From: Pseudomonas fluorescens
GTDB lineage: Bacteria > Pseudomonadota > Gammaproteobacteria > Pseudomonadales > Pseudomonadaceae
Assembly (NCBI RefSeq): GCF_000967965.1
Contig: NZ_LACC01000024.1
Coordinates: forward strand, 1-64,000
Direction: 5' to 3'
Length of the DNA: 64,000 nt
This document shows positions 7,424 to 16,438 of the stretch, piece by piece. Under the pieces are notes generated by a model, which saw nothing but the letters and a program-made list of their open reading frames with translations, made no database searches and was not told the origin of the DNA. The position numbers and the translations under genes were made by a program. Position 1 is the stretch's first letter, and each line of letters starts with the position of its first letter.

Positions 7424-8821
7424 ATGTCGAATCCTCAGCACACGCAAAGCGCAACCACACCCTCGGGACTCAAACGCGTAGTGGCCGCCGCCATGGCTGG
7501 CACCGTCGCTGAATGGTATGAATTCTTTCTCTACGGCACCGCCTCGGCGCTGGTCTTCGGTCAGCTGTTCTTCCGCCAGACCGACAGCCCCGTCGACGGC
7601 ATCATCGCCGCCTTCGCCTTGTACGCGGTCGGCTTTCTCGCCCGGCCGTTGGGCGGTTTGGTATTCGGTCACTACGGTGACAAATTCGGCCGCAAACGCC
7701 TGCTGCAACTGAGCCTGGTAGTGGTCGGCATCACCACCTTCCTGATGGGTTGCCTGCCTGGCTTCGACCAGATCGGTTACGCAGCCCCGGTGCTACTGGT
7801 GCTGTTGCGGTTGATCCAGGGCTTCGCTTTCGGTGGCGAATGGGGCGGCGCGATTCTGCTGGTGTCCGAACACTGCCCGGACAATCGTCGGGGCTTCTGG
7901 GCCAGTTGGCCGCAAGCCGGGGTGCCGGCCGGCAACCTGGTGGCCACGGTCGCCCTGCTGCTGTTGTCGTCGAACCTGTCAGAACAACAGTTCCTTGCCT
8001 GGGGCTGGCGCGTGGCGTTCTGGTTCTCGGCGGTAGTCGTGTTGATCGGTTACTGGATTCGCACCAGCGTCGATGACGCGCCGATCTTCAAGGAAGCCCA
8101 GGCCCGTCAGGCACAGACCAAACAGCAACAGCTCGGTGTAGTGGAAGTGCTGCGTCATCACTGGCGTTCGGTGCTGGTGGGAATCGGCGCACGCTTTGCC
8201 GAGAACATCCTCTACTACACCGTGGTGACGTTCTCGATTACCTATCTGAAACTGGTGGTGCACAAGGACACTTCGCAAATTCTGCTGCTGATGTTCGGCG
8301 CGCACCTGGTGCACTTTTTCCTGATCCCGCTGATGGGCTATCTGTCGGACATCGTCGGGCGCAAGCCGGTGTACCTGACCGGCGCGGTGCTCACAGCGTT
8401 CTGGGGTTTCATCGGTTTCCCGATGATGGACACCGGCAACAACTGGCTGATCATGGCCGCCATCACCCTGGGCCTGGCCATCGAGTCGATGACTTATGCG
8501 CCTTACTCGGCGCTGATGGCTGAAATGTTCCCGACCCACGTACGCTACACCGCTCTGTCCCTGTGCTACCAGGTGGCGCCGATCTTCGCCGGTTCCCTGG
8601 CACCACTGATCGCCATCACCTTGCTCAACAAGTACCACAGCTCGACTCCGATCGCCTGGTATCTGGTGGGCGCTGCGCTGATTTCCGTGGTGGCTGTCGG
8701 GGTGACCCGCGAGACCCGTGGCAAGTCATTGCGCCAGGTGGATGCCGAGTCGGCGGCGCGGGTTGCTGCCGTGGACGCAGCCGTGCCAGCCACCCCGCGC
8801 CGGGGTGACTCTTTGGCTTGA
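7424..8821 (+). CDS. MFS transporter, metabolite:H+ symporter (MHS) family
   Basis: About 465 residues with the 12-helix major facilitator layout. The first loop motif GTVAEWYEFFLYG is typical of MHS symporters (ProP, KgtP, ShiA), and GHYGDKFGRK is the loop 2-3 MFS signature. ATG 7424 (MSNPQH) is preferred to an upstream start because it follows the terminator and an AAGG element. Within this locus it is probably a second importer for hydroxyproline, proline betaine or 2-oxoglutarate-like compounds; substrate cannot be read from sequence. Confidence 0.8.
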   Translation: MSNPQHTQSATTPSGLKRVVAAAMAGTVAEWYEFFLYGTASALVFGQLFFRQTDSPVDGIIAAFALYAVGFLARPLGGLVFGHYGDKFGRKRLLQLSLVVVGITTFLMGCLPGFDQIGYAAPVLLVLLRLIQGFAFGGEWGGAILLVSEHCPDNRRGFWASWPQAGVPAGNLVATVALLLLSSNLSEQQFLAWGWRVAFWFSAVVVLIGYWIRTSVDDAPIFKEAQARQAQTKQQQLGVVEVLRHHWRSVLVGIGARFAENILYYTVVTFSITYLKLVVHKDTSQILLLMFGAHLVHFFLIPLMGYLSDIVGRKPVYLTGAVLTAFWGFIGFPMMDTGNNWLIMAAITLGLAIESMTYAPYSALMAEMFPTHVRYTALSLCYQVAPIFAGSLAPLIAITLLNKYHSSTPIAWYLVGAALISVVAVGVTRETRGKSLRQVDAESAARVAAVDAAVPATPRRGDSLA

Positions 8822-8829
8822 TGGCCCTG

Positions 8830-8853
8830 AAAGATCGCAGGCTGCGGTCTTTT
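8830..8853 (+). terminator. Hairpin between transporter and dehydrogenase genes
   Basis: Arms AAAGATCGCAG (8830-8840) and CTGCGGTCTTT (8842-8852) pair with one mismatch and run into T residues. It could be an intrinsic terminator or a copy of a common Pseudomonas intergenic repeat (GATCGCAG family). Confidence 0.4.
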
Positions 8854-8884
8854 GCCCTTACCCTTTCCAGACCGGAGATTTTCA

Positions 8885-10465
8885 ATGCTCGAAATCCTTG
8901 GCCACAACTACATCGGCGGAGCGCGCAGCGCCGTCGGCGGCATCATCCTGAACAGCCATGACGCCAGCACCGGCGAAGCACTGCCCTACTCTTTCGTGCA
9001 AGCCACCGCGCAAGAAGTCGATGCGGCCGTCCAGGCCGCTGCGGCCGCCTATCCGACCTTTCGTAATTTGCCGGCGACGCGCCGGGCGCAATTCCTTGAA
9101 GCCATCGCCGCGCAACTGGATGCCCTGGATGACGAGTTCGTTGCCCTGGTGACCCGTGAGACCGCCCTGCCCAGCGCCCGGATTCAGGGCGAGCGCGGCC
9201 GCACCAGCGGCCAGATGCGTCTGTTCGCTCAGGTCCTGCGTCGGGGCGACTTCTACAGCGCGCGCATCGACCGTGCCCTGCCGGAGCGTCAGCCGCTGCC
9301 ACGGGTTGACCTGCGCCAGTACCGGATCGGCGTCGGCCCGGTGGCCGTGTTCGGCGCGAGCAATTTTCCGTTGGCCTTTTCGACTGCTGGCGGCGATACC
9401 GCAGCGGCCCTGGCCGCCGGTTGCCCGGTGGTGTTCAAGGCCCACAGCGGGCACATGGCAACCGCCGAATGCGTGGCCAATGCGATCCTGCGCGCCGCCG
9501 AGCAGACCGACATGCCCAAGGGTGTGTTCAACATGATCTACGGCGCTGGTGTCGGTGAAGCGCTGGTCAAGCACCCGGCGATTCAGGCCGTCGGTTTCAC
9601 CGGCTCGCTCAAAGGTGGCCGTGCCCTTTGCGACATGGCCGCCGCACGGCAACAACCCATCCCGGTGTTCGCCGAGATGAGCAGCATCAATCCAGTGTTG
9701 GTATTGCCCGAAGCCTTGCGCGCGCGGGGCGAGAAAATCGCCGGTGAACTGGTGGCATCGGTGGTCCAGGGTTGCGGGCAGTTCTGCACCAATCCGGGGT
9801 TGGTCATTGGTATTCGCGCCCCTGAATGGACGGCGTTCTCTGCCCGAGTAAGCAACCTGATGGCCGCACAACCGGCGCAAACCATGCTCAATGCTGGCAC
9901 CCTCGACAGCTATGAAAAAGGGCTGCGGGCCTTGCTCGAGCATCCGGGCGTGACGCACCTGGCGGGCCACGACCAGTTGGGCAATCAGGCGCGGCCGCAA
10001 CTGTTCAAGGCCGACGTCAGCCTGCTGCTCAATGGGGATCCGCTGCTACAGGAAGAAGTGTTCGGGCCGACCACCATTATCGTTGATGTGGCGGACAAGG
10101 TTGAGCTGCGGCAGGCGTTGAACAGCTTGCACGGGCAACTGACTGCGACATTGATTGGCGAAGCATCGGATCTTCAGACCCATGCAGACCTGCTGGTACT
10201 GCTGGAACAAAAAGTCGGCCGGGTACTGTTCAACGGTTACCCCACCGGGGTCGAAGTCTGCGATGCCATGGTCCATGGCGGGCCTTACCCTGCAACCTCC
10301 GACGCCCGTGGCACGTCGGTTGGCAGCCTGGCCATCGAGCGATTCCTGCGTCCGGTGTGCTACCAGAACTGCCCGGACGCCTTGCTACCCGACGCCTTGA
10401 AAAATGCCAACCCGCTGGGGATTGCACGGCTGGTGGATGGCAGCAGCCAACGCGACTCAATCTAG
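8885..10465 (+). CDS. Alpha-ketoglutarate semialdehyde (2,5-dioxovalerate) dehydrogenase
   Basis: 526-residue aldehyde dehydrogenase that oxidises alpha-ketoglutarate semialdehyde to 2-oxoglutarate with NAD(P)+. Asn160 (FGASNFPLAF), general base Glu264 (FAEMSS) and nucleophile Cys301 (GCGQFCTNPG) are in place. The pattern FGASNFPLAFSTAGGDT and the ~525-residue length are characteristic of the KGSADH subfamily rather than of betaine or succinate semialdehyde dehydrogenases. ATG 8885 (MLEILGHNYIGG) is chosen over a frame from 8852. It would finish the trans-4-hydroxyproline route started by the deaminase at 6433. Confidence 0.88.
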   Translation: MLEILGHNYIGGARSAVGGIILNSHDASTGEALPYSFVQATAQEVDAAVQAAAAAYPTFRNLPATRRAQFLEAIAAQLDALDDEFVALVTRETALPSARIQGERGRTSGQMRLFAQVLRRGDFYSARIDRALPERQPLPRVDLRQYRIGVGPVAVFGASNFPLAFSTAGGDTAAALAAGCPVVFKAHSGHMATAECVANAILRAAEQTDMPKGVFNMIYGAGVGEALVKHPAIQAVGFTGSLKGGRALCDMAAARQQPIPVFAEMSSINPVLVLPEALRARGEKIAGELVASVVQGCGQFCTNPGLVIGIRAPEWTAFSARVSNLMAAQPAQTMLNAGTLDSYEKGLRALLEHPGVTHLAGHDQLGNQARPQLFKADVSLLLNGDPLLQEEVFGPTTIIVDVADKVELRQALNSLHGQLTATLIGEASDLQTHADLLVLLEQKVGRVLFNGYPTGVEVCDAMVHGGPYPATSDARGTSVGSLAIERFLRPVCYQNCPDALLPDALKNANPLGIARLVDGSSQRDSI

Positions 10466-10480
10466 AAAACCGCACAAAGA

Positions 10481-10590
10481 ACTGTGGGAGCGAGCCTGTA
10501 GGCGAAAGGGCCATCAGCTTCAGCCTCTTCGTTGACTGACACGCCGCCTTCTCGAGCAAGTCGGATCGCCGCACCGCCGCTCCCACAGGA
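10481..10590. repeat. Degenerate REP pair
   Basis: CTGTGGGAGCGAGCCTG near 10482 and its partial inverse ending in GCTCCCACAG near 10588 bracket the gap between two convergent genes. The copies are eroded relative to other REPs in the window. No separate terminator is obvious. Confidence 0.45.
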
Positions 10591-10608
10591 TTGAGCACGT
10601 TGATTCAA

Positions 10609-11616
10609 TCAGGCGAGCAAGGCCTTGAGGTCGTTGTACAGCGCCTCGGGAATTTGCACGCCTTCCACCAGGCTGCGTACCCGCGCCGCGTAACGTCGTT
10701 GCGACGGTAAGCGTGCGCCCTGCCCTTCAATGCCCTGGAACAATGTTTCGGCCCGGGCCAAATGTTCTTCAGTGGCGTCCCCCAGAAAGCGCCGAGGGTC
10801 CAGGGCGATGATCAACTCGCCATGGTACGGCGACGACTTGCTGCCCCCGTCGTAAGCCAACGACTCGGCACTGGTCAGGTCACCAATCAGCGGCCCGGCA
10901 ATCAACTCCACCATCGCCGCCAGCGCCGAACCCTTGTGCCCGCCGAACGTCAGCATCGCGCCGCTGTCGAGCACCACGTTGGCGTCGGTGCTCGGCTGGC
11001 CTTGGGCGTCGACGCCCCACCCTTCGGGAATCGCCTTGCCGGCACGCCGGTGCAGTTCGATATCACCACGGGCAATCGCGCTGGTGGCGAAGTCGAACAC
11101 AAACGGATCTTGCCCCGCACGCGGCCAACCGAAGGCAATGGGATTGGTGCCGAACACCGGCAGTCGTCCTCCAGCCGGCGCCACCCAGGCGTGGCTCGGA
11201 TTACACGCCAGTGCCACCAGACCGGCAGCCGTCAGCTGCTCGATCTCCACCCACAGCGCCGAGAAATGTACACAGCGGTTGATTGCCAACGCCGCAATGC
11301 CGTTGGCCCGGGTTTTCTGCGCCAGCAACGGCAACCCCGCCTGAAACGCCAACTGCGAAAACCCACCACCAGCATCCACCCGCACAATCGACGGCGCCTG
11401 GTCGATCACCTGTGGCTCGGCATCGGCTGACACCTTGCCGGTCCGCAGGGAATTCACACACCCCAGAATCCGGTACAAACCGTGGGAGGCACAGCCATCA
11501 CGTTCGCCAGCAATCACCGTCGCCGCCACCGCTTGTGCATGGGCCAGATTAAAACCGTTGTGCAACAAGATCGATTCGGCCAACTCACGGGCTTCGATCA
11601 GGGTCAGTCGGATCAT
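10609..11616 (-). CDS. Ldh2/malate dehydrogenase-type Delta1-pyrroline-2-carboxylate reductase (probable)
   Basis: 335-residue NAD(P)H-dependent oxidoreductase of the malate/L-lactate dehydrogenase (Ldh2, DpkA) family. It shows the family motif CASHGLYR, a catalytic-region His in NRCVHFSALW, and GTNPIAFGWP. In Pseudomonas such proteins reduce Delta1-pyrroline-2-carboxylate (and piperideine-2-carboxylate) to L-proline (L-pipecolate). This matches the product of the AcnX dehydratase at 1341. The frame opens at 11622, but the second ATG (11616) is preferred because AAGGAG at 11623-11628 touches the first ATG and is six bases from the second. Malate or ureidoglycolate dehydrogenase would be alternatives. 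Confidence 0.7.
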   Translation of the reverse strand: MIRLTLIEARELAESILLHNGFNLAHAQAVAATVIAGERDGCASHGLYRILGCVNSLRTGKVSADAEPQVIDQAPSIVRVDAGGGFSQLAFQAGLPLLAQKTRANGIAALAINRCVHFSALWVEIEQLTAAGLVALACNPSHAWVAPAGGRLPVFGTNPIAFGWPRAGQDPFVFDFATSAIARGDIELHRRAGKAIPEGWGVDAQGQPSTDANVVLDSGAMLTFGGHKGSALAAMVELIAGPLIGDLTSAESLAYDGGSKSSPYHGELIIALDPRRFLGDATEEHLARAETLFQGIEGQGARLPSQRRYAARVRSLVEGVQIPEALYNDLKALLA

Positions 11617-11628
11617 GGTCATCTCCTT

Positions 11629-11655
11629 GGACAGACCGGTCAGAGTGGTCTATCC
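11629..11655. promoter_or_regulatory. Inverted repeat before the pyrroline reductase gene
   Basis: GGACAGACC (11629-11637) and GGTCTATCC (11647-11655) form 9-bp arms with one mismatch and a 9-bp spacer. It overlaps the Shine-Dalgarno edge of the minus-strand gene, so it may be an operator or an mRNA hairpin that hides the ribosome site. Confidence 0.35.
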
Positions 11656-11752
11656 GAGGCGTTATGGCTTGATGGGTTTGGGCATTGGCGGTGACGAAAT
11701 TGGCATAGCGCAGGCCGTTGGACCCCGTTAATCCAATGGCTGATGAGATCCA

Positions 11753-11787
11753 GTGTGGGAGCGAGCCTGCTCGCGAAGGCCACACCT
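11753..11787. repeat. Single REP element
   Basis: AGTGTGGGAGCGAGCCTGCT followed by CGCGAAGGCCACAC is one Pseudomonas REP copy with the GAGCCTGCTCGCGA core. Confidence 0.75.
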
Positions 11788-11832
11788 CTGTTTCAAGACT
11801 GATTGATGCTTTTGCGGCAACACAGAATTGCC

Positions 11833-11847
11833 ATCGACCTGATTGAT
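11833..11847. promoter_or_regulatory. Candidate MexT-box half-site upstream of mexE
   Basis: ATCGAC-N5-TGAT (11833-11838, 11844-11847) matches, in reverse orientation, the ATCA-N5-GTCGAT part of the published MexT consensus as I remember it. The outer ACYAT part is not matched. It is about 146 bases before the mexE start. Confidence 0.35.
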
Positions 11848-11893
11848 AGACCTCTGCGCAAGGCGCAGGCTAGAGAGCTGATTTGGCCTCTCA

Positions 11894-11910
11894 TATCATT
11901 CCGAATGATA
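11894..11910. promoter_or_regulatory. Perfect 17-bp palindrome upstream of mexE
   Basis: TATCATTC-C-GAATGATA is a perfect inverted repeat with 8-bp arms and one central base, lying about 85 bases before mexE. The size and symmetry suit a dimeric repressor (TetR, MarR or similar). The cognate protein is unknown. Confidence 0.45.
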
Positions 11911-11992
11911 GTTACCTTCGCCCCATTCGATTCGTGAGATACAAACCCGCCGCGCATCATTCGCCAATCTCAATACATTGGCGGATGCATCC

Positions 11993-13246
11993 ATGGAACA
12001 GTCACTCAAACATTTGCGCTTCCCGTTGGCTTTGTTGGCCGTAGTGGTGATCAGCGCCTGCGGCAAGGCCCCGGAAACCGCCGCCAGCATGCCTGCGGCC
12101 AAGGTCAGCGTGGCCAAGGTGCTTGAACAACCGGTCAACGAGTGGGACGAATTCACCGGCCGCCTCGAAGCGCCGGAAACCGTCGAAATTCGTCCACGGG
12201 TCTCCGGCCAGATCGATGAAGTGGCGTTCACTGAAGGCGCCCTGGTCAAGAAAGGCGACCTGCTGTTCCAGATCGACCCGCGTCCGTTCCAGGCTGAGGT
12301 CCGCCGCCTCGAAGCCCTGGTTGCACAATCGCGCGCCAATGCCACCCGCAGCGAAAACGAAGCCCAGCGCGGTGAGCGTCTGCGCACCAGTAATGCCATT
12401 TCCGCCGAGCTGGCCGATTCGCGCACCAGCGCCGCCCAAGAAGCCCGTGCCGCCGTCGGTGCCCTGCAAGCGCAACTGGACCTGGCCAAACTGAACCTGA
12501 GCTTCACCCGCGTGACTGCTCCAATCAGCGGCCGCGTCAGCCGTGCCGAAATCACCGCCGGCAACCTCGTAACTGCCGACACCACCCCACTGACCAGCGT
12601 GGTCTCCACCGACAAGGTGTACGCCTACTTCGACGCGGACGAGCGTGTATTCCTCAAGTACACCGAGCTCGCTCGCCAGGGCAAGCGAGGCGCCACGACC
12701 CCGGTCTACATGGGACTGTCCAATGAAGACGGCAACCCGCACCAGGGCGTGATGAACTTCGTCGACAACCAGGTCAACCCGAAGACCGGCACCATCCGTG
12801 GCCGCGCCGTGTTCGACAACAGCGATGGCAGCTACACCCCGGGCCTGTATGCACGCCTGAAACTGGTGGGCAGCGGCACCTACAGCGCCATGCTGATCAA
12901 TGACGAAGCGGTCGGCACTGACCTCGGCAAGAAGTTCGTGCTGGTGATGGATGCCGACAACAAGACCGCCTACCGCGCGGTGGAGCTGGGTCCGAAGATC
13001 GAAGGTCTGCGCATCGTGCGCAACGGCCTGAGCAAGGACGACACCATCATCGTCAAGGGCCTGCAACGGGTACGCCCTGGTTCACCGGTCACCCCTGAAG
13101 TGATTCCGATGGCCAGCGAACAAACCCTCGCGGCACTCGCACAACAACGCCAAGCGCTGGAAGCCAGCAACCTGCCCCAAGTCGCGCCTGCCAAGGTTGC
13201 GCCGGGTACGGCTGTGAAACTGGCTGCCACGACCCCACGCGGTTAA
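11993..13246 (+). CDS. mexE: RND efflux periplasmic adaptor, MexE type
   Basis: 417-residue membrane-fusion protein. A lipoprotein signal ends in VISAC (Cys23). The lipoyl/hairpin region starts at PRVSGQIDEVAF and the hairpin coiled coil spans roughly residues 95-165, followed by the beta-barrel and membrane-proximal domains. ATG 11993 is preferred to a TTG five codons upstream. It is followed 12 bases later by mexF. Together with mexF and oprN it forms an HAE1 tripartite pump; in P. aeruginosa the homologue exports chloramphenicol, quinolones and quorum-signal precursors under MexT control. MexT is not adjacent here. Confidence 0.85.
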   Translation: MEQSLKHLRFPLALLAVVVISACGKAPETAASMPAAKVSVAKVLEQPVNEWDEFTGRLEAPETVEIRPRVSGQIDEVAFTEGALVKKGDLLFQIDPRPFQAEVRRLEALVAQSRANATRSENEAQRGERLRTSNAISAELADSRTSAAQEARAAVGALQAQLDLAKLNLSFTRVTAPISGRVSRAEITAGNLVTADTTPLTSVVSTDKVYAYFDADERVFLKYTELARQGKRGATTPVYMGLSNEDGNPHQGVMNFVDNQVNPKTGTIRGRAVFDNSDGSYTPGLYARLKLVGSGTYSAMLINDEAVGTDLGKKFVLVMDADNKTAYRAVELGPKIEGLRIVRNGLSKDDTIIVKGLQRVRPGSPVTPEVIPMASEQTLAALAQQRQALEASNLPQVAPAKVAPGTAVKLAATTPRG

Positions 13247-13258
13247 GGGATTTTTACG

Positions 13259-16200
13259 ATGAATTTTTCCCAATTCTTCATTTCGCGGCCGATCTTCGCA
13301 GCGGTGCTGTCGCTGCTGATCCTGATCGCCGGTGCGATCTCGCTGTTCCAGCTGCCGATCAGCGAATACCCGGAAGTGGTGCCGCCGACCGTGGTGGTCC
13401 GCGCCAACTTCCCGGGTGCCAATCCCAAGGTCATCGGTGAAACCGTGGCCGCGCCCCTGGAGCAGGCCATCACCGGCGTTGAGAACATGCTGTACATGTC
13501 CTCGCAATCCACCGCTGACGGCAAGATCACCCTGACCATCACCTTCGCCCTGGGTACTGACCTGGACAACGCGCAGGTGCAGGTGCAGAACCGCGTGACC
13601 CGCACCGAACCGAAGCTTCCCGAGGAAGTGACGCGCATCGGTATCACCGTGGACAAGGCGTCACCCGACCTGACGATGGTGGTGCACTTGACCTCGCCGG
13701 ACAAACGCTACGACATGCTGTACCTGTCCAACTACGCCCTGCTCAACATCAAGGATGAGCTGGCGCGCCTGGGCGGTGTCGGTGATGTGCAGTTGTTCGG
13801 CATGGGCGATTACTCCCTGCGTGTGTGGCTCGATCCGAACAAGACCGCTTCGCGCAACCTGACCGCCACCGATGTGGTCACGGCGATTCGTGAACAGAAC
13901 CGCCAGGTAGCGGCCGGTGCCCTGGGTGCGCCTCCTGCACCAAATGCCACGGCATTCCAGTTGTCGGTCAACACTCAGGGCCGTCTGGTGTCCGAGGAAG
14001 AGTTCGAGAACATCATCATTCGCTCTGGCGACAACGGTGAAATCACTCGCCTCAAGGACATCGCCCGCGTCGAACTGGGCTCCAGCCAATACGCCCTGCG
14101 TTCGTTGCTGAACAACCAGCCGGCGGTGGCGATCCCGATCTTCCAGCGCCCTGGCTCCAACGCCATCGAGATCTCCAACGAAGTGCGGGCCAAAATGGCC
14201 GAGCTGAAGAAGAGCTTCCCCGAAGGCATGGATTTCAGCATCGTCTATGACCCGACGATCTTCGTGCGCGGTTCGATCGAGGCGGTGGTTCACACCCTCT
14301 TCGAAGCGCTGATCCTCGTGGTGCTGGTGGTGATCCTGTTCCTGCAAACCTGGCGCGCCTCGATCATTCCATTGGTCGCTGTGCCGGTATCGCTGATCGG
14401 TACCTTTGCCGTGATGCATCTGTTCGGTTTCTCGCTCAACGCCTTGTCGCTGTTCGGCCTGGTGCTGGCGATCGGTATCGTGGTGGACGATGCCATCGTG
14501 GTGGTGGAGAACGTCGAACGGAACATCGAACTTGGATTGACCCCGGTCGAAGCCACCAAGCGCGCCATGCGTGAAGTGACAGGTCCGATCATTGCCACGG
14601 CGCTGGTGCTGTGTGCGGTGTTTGTTCCGGCGGCGTTCATTTCCGGCCTGACCGGCCAGTTCTACAAGCAGTTCGCCCTGACCATCGCGATTTCCACGGT
14701 GATCTCGGCCTTCAACTCCCTGACCCTGTCGCCGGCCCTGGCCGCGGTATTGCTCAAGGGTCACGACGCGCCGAAAGACCGTTTCTCCAAGGTGCTGGAC
14801 AAGATTTTCGGTGGCTGGTTGTTCCGTCCGTTCAACCGCTTCTTTGAAAAGGCCAGTCATGGTTACGTCGGCACCGTTGCCCGTGTGATCCGCTCAAGCG
14901 GCATCGCCCTGCTGCTGTACGCCGGCCTGATGGTCCTGACCTTCTTCGGCTTCTCCAGCACCCCGACCGGTTTCGTACCCGGCCAGGACAAGCAATACCT
15001 GGTGGCCTTCGCGCAACTGCCGGATGCCTCGAGCCTGGACCGTACCGAAGACGTGATCAAGCGCATGTCCGAGCTGGCGCTGAAACAGCCTGGCGTGGAA
15101 AGTGCCGTGGCCTTCCCTGGCCTGTCGATCAACGGCTTCACCAACAGCCCGAACGCCGGCATCGTGTTCGTGACTCTGAAACCGTTCGACGAACGTAAAG
15201 ACCCGAGCATGTCCGCCGGTGCGATTGCCGGTGCCTTGAACGGCCAATACGCGAACATCCAGGAAGCCTACATGGCGATCTTCCCGCCGCCGCCGGTACA
15301 AGGCCTGGGCACCATCGGTGGTTTCCGTCTGCAGATCGAAGACCGGGGCAACCTGGGCTACGAAGAGCTGTACAAGGAAACCATGAACATCATCAACAAG
15401 AGCCACAGCGTTCCGGAGCTGGCTGGCTTGTTCACCAGCTACACGGTGAACGTGCCCCAGGTCGATGCCGCCATCGACCGCGAGAAAGCCAAAACCCACG
15501 GCGTGGCCGTCAGCGACATCTTCGACACCCTGCAGATCTACCTGGGTTCGCTGTATGCCAACGACTTCAACCGCTTCGGTCGCACCTATCAGGTCAACGT
15601 CCAGGCCGAACAACAGTTCCGCCTCGAATCCGACCAGATCGGCCAGCTGAAAGTGCGTAACAACAAGGGCGAGATGATCCCGCTGGCGACCTTCATCAAG
15701 GTCAGCGACACCTCGGGCCCGGATCGCGTGATGCACTACAACGGTTTCATCACCGCTGAAATCAACGGTGCGGCAGCCCCCGGCTACAGCTCCGGCCAGG
15801 CCGAAAAAGCCATCGAGAAACTGCTCAAGGAAGAACTGCCCAACGGCATGACCTACGAATGGACCGACCTGACCTACCAGCAGATCCTGTCCGGTAACAC
15901 TGCGCTGTTCGTGTTCCCGCTCTGCGTACTGCTGGCGTTCCTGGTACTGGCGGCTCAATACGAAAGCTGGAGCCTGCCACTGGCGGTGATCCTGATCGTA
16001 CCGATGACCCTGCTGTCGGCCATCACCGGGGTGATCGCTTCCGGTGGCGACAACAACATCTTTACCCAGATCGGCTTGATCGTATTGGTGGGGCTTGCCT
16101 GTAAGAACGCGATCCTGATCGTCGAGTTCGCCAAGGACAAACAGCTGGAAGGCCTCAACCCGCTGGCCGCGGTCCTGGAAGCTTGCCGCCTGCGTCTGCG

Positions 16201-16438
16201 GCCGATCCTGATGACTTCCTTCGCATTCATCATGGGTGTTGTGCCCCTGGTGTTCTCCAGCGGTGCCGGTGCTGAAATGCGTCATGCCATGGGTGTAGCG
16301 GTGTTCTCTGGGATGCTCGGGGTGACCTTCTTCGGTCTGTTGCTGACGCCGGTGTTCTACGTACTGATCCGTAACTTTGTCGAGCGCGGCCAGGCACGCA
16401 AAGCCGCCAAGGCCGCCCTGAAGCTGGAGTCGCATTGA
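13259..16438 (+). CDS. mexF: RND efflux inner-membrane transporter, MexF type
   Basis: 1059 residues, the standard HAE1-RND length, with 12 membrane helices and two large periplasmic loops. It opens with MNFSQFFISRPIFAAVLSLL and contains YPEVVPPTVVVRANFPGANP, nearly the same as MexF of P. aeruginosa by memory. The proton-relay pair is seen in helix 4 (GLVLAIGIVVDDAIVVVENV), with a Lys in helix 10 (LACKNAILIVEFA). The stop overlaps the oprN start as TGATG, giving translational coupling. Confidence 0.92.
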   Translation: MNFSQFFISRPIFAAVLSLLILIAGAISLFQLPISEYPEVVPPTVVVRANFPGANPKVIGETVAAPLEQAITGVENMLYMSSQSTADGKITLTITFALGTDLDNAQVQVQNRVTRTEPKLPEEVTRIGITVDKASPDLTMVVHLTSPDKRYDMLYLSNYALLNIKDELARLGGVGDVQLFGMGDYSLRVWLDPNKTASRNLTATDVVTAIREQNRQVAAGALGAPPAPNATAFQLSVNTQGRLVSEEEFENIIIRSGDNGEITRLKDIARVELGSSQYALRSLLNNQPAVAIPIFQRPGSNAIEISNEVRAKMAELKKSFPEGMDFSIVYDPTIFVRGSIEAVVHTLFEALILVVLVVILFLQTWRASIIPLVAVPVSLIGTFAVMHLFGFSLNALSLFGLVLAIGIVVDDAIVVVENVERNIELGLTPVEATKRAMREVTGPIIATALVLCAVFVPAAFISGLTGQFYKQFALTIAISTVISAFNSLTLSPALAAVLLKGHDAPKDRFSKVLDKIFGGWLFRPFNRFFEKASHGYVGTVARVIRSSGIALLLYAGLMVLTFFGFSSTPTGFVPGQDKQYLVAFAQLPDASSLDRTEDVIKRMSELALKQPGVESAVAFPGLSINGFTNSPNAGIVFVTLKPFDERKDPSMSAGAIAGALNGQYANIQEAYMAIFPPPPVQGLGTIGGFRLQIEDRGNLGYEELYKETMNIINKSHSVPELAGLFTSYTVNVPQVDAAIDREKAKTHGVAVSDIFDTLQIYLGSLYANDFNRFGRTYQVNVQAEQQFRLESDQIGQLKVRNNKGEMIPLATFIKVSDTSGPDRVMHYNGFITAEINGAAAPGYSSGQAEKAIEKLLKEELPNGMTYEWTDLTYQQILSGNTALFVFPLCVLLAFLVLAAQYESWSLPLAVILIVPMTLLSAITGVIASGGDNNIFTQIGLIVLVGLACKNAILIVEFAKDKQLEGLNPLAAVLEACRLRLRPILMTSFAFIMGVVPLVFSSGAGAEMRHAMGVAVFSGMLGVTFFGLLLTPVFYVLIRNFVERGQARKAAKAALKLESH

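Larger units (their letters stand above)
11617..11992. other. Divergent intergenic region between reductase and mexE genes
   Basis: 376 bases without a gene. It holds an inverted repeat just before the reductase gene (11629-11655), a single REP (about 11753-11787), a candidate MexT half-site (11833-11847), a small hairpin at 11854-11868, and a perfect 17-bp palindrome (11894-11910). No mexT gene lies here, unlike in P. aeruginosa. Confidence 0.6.
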
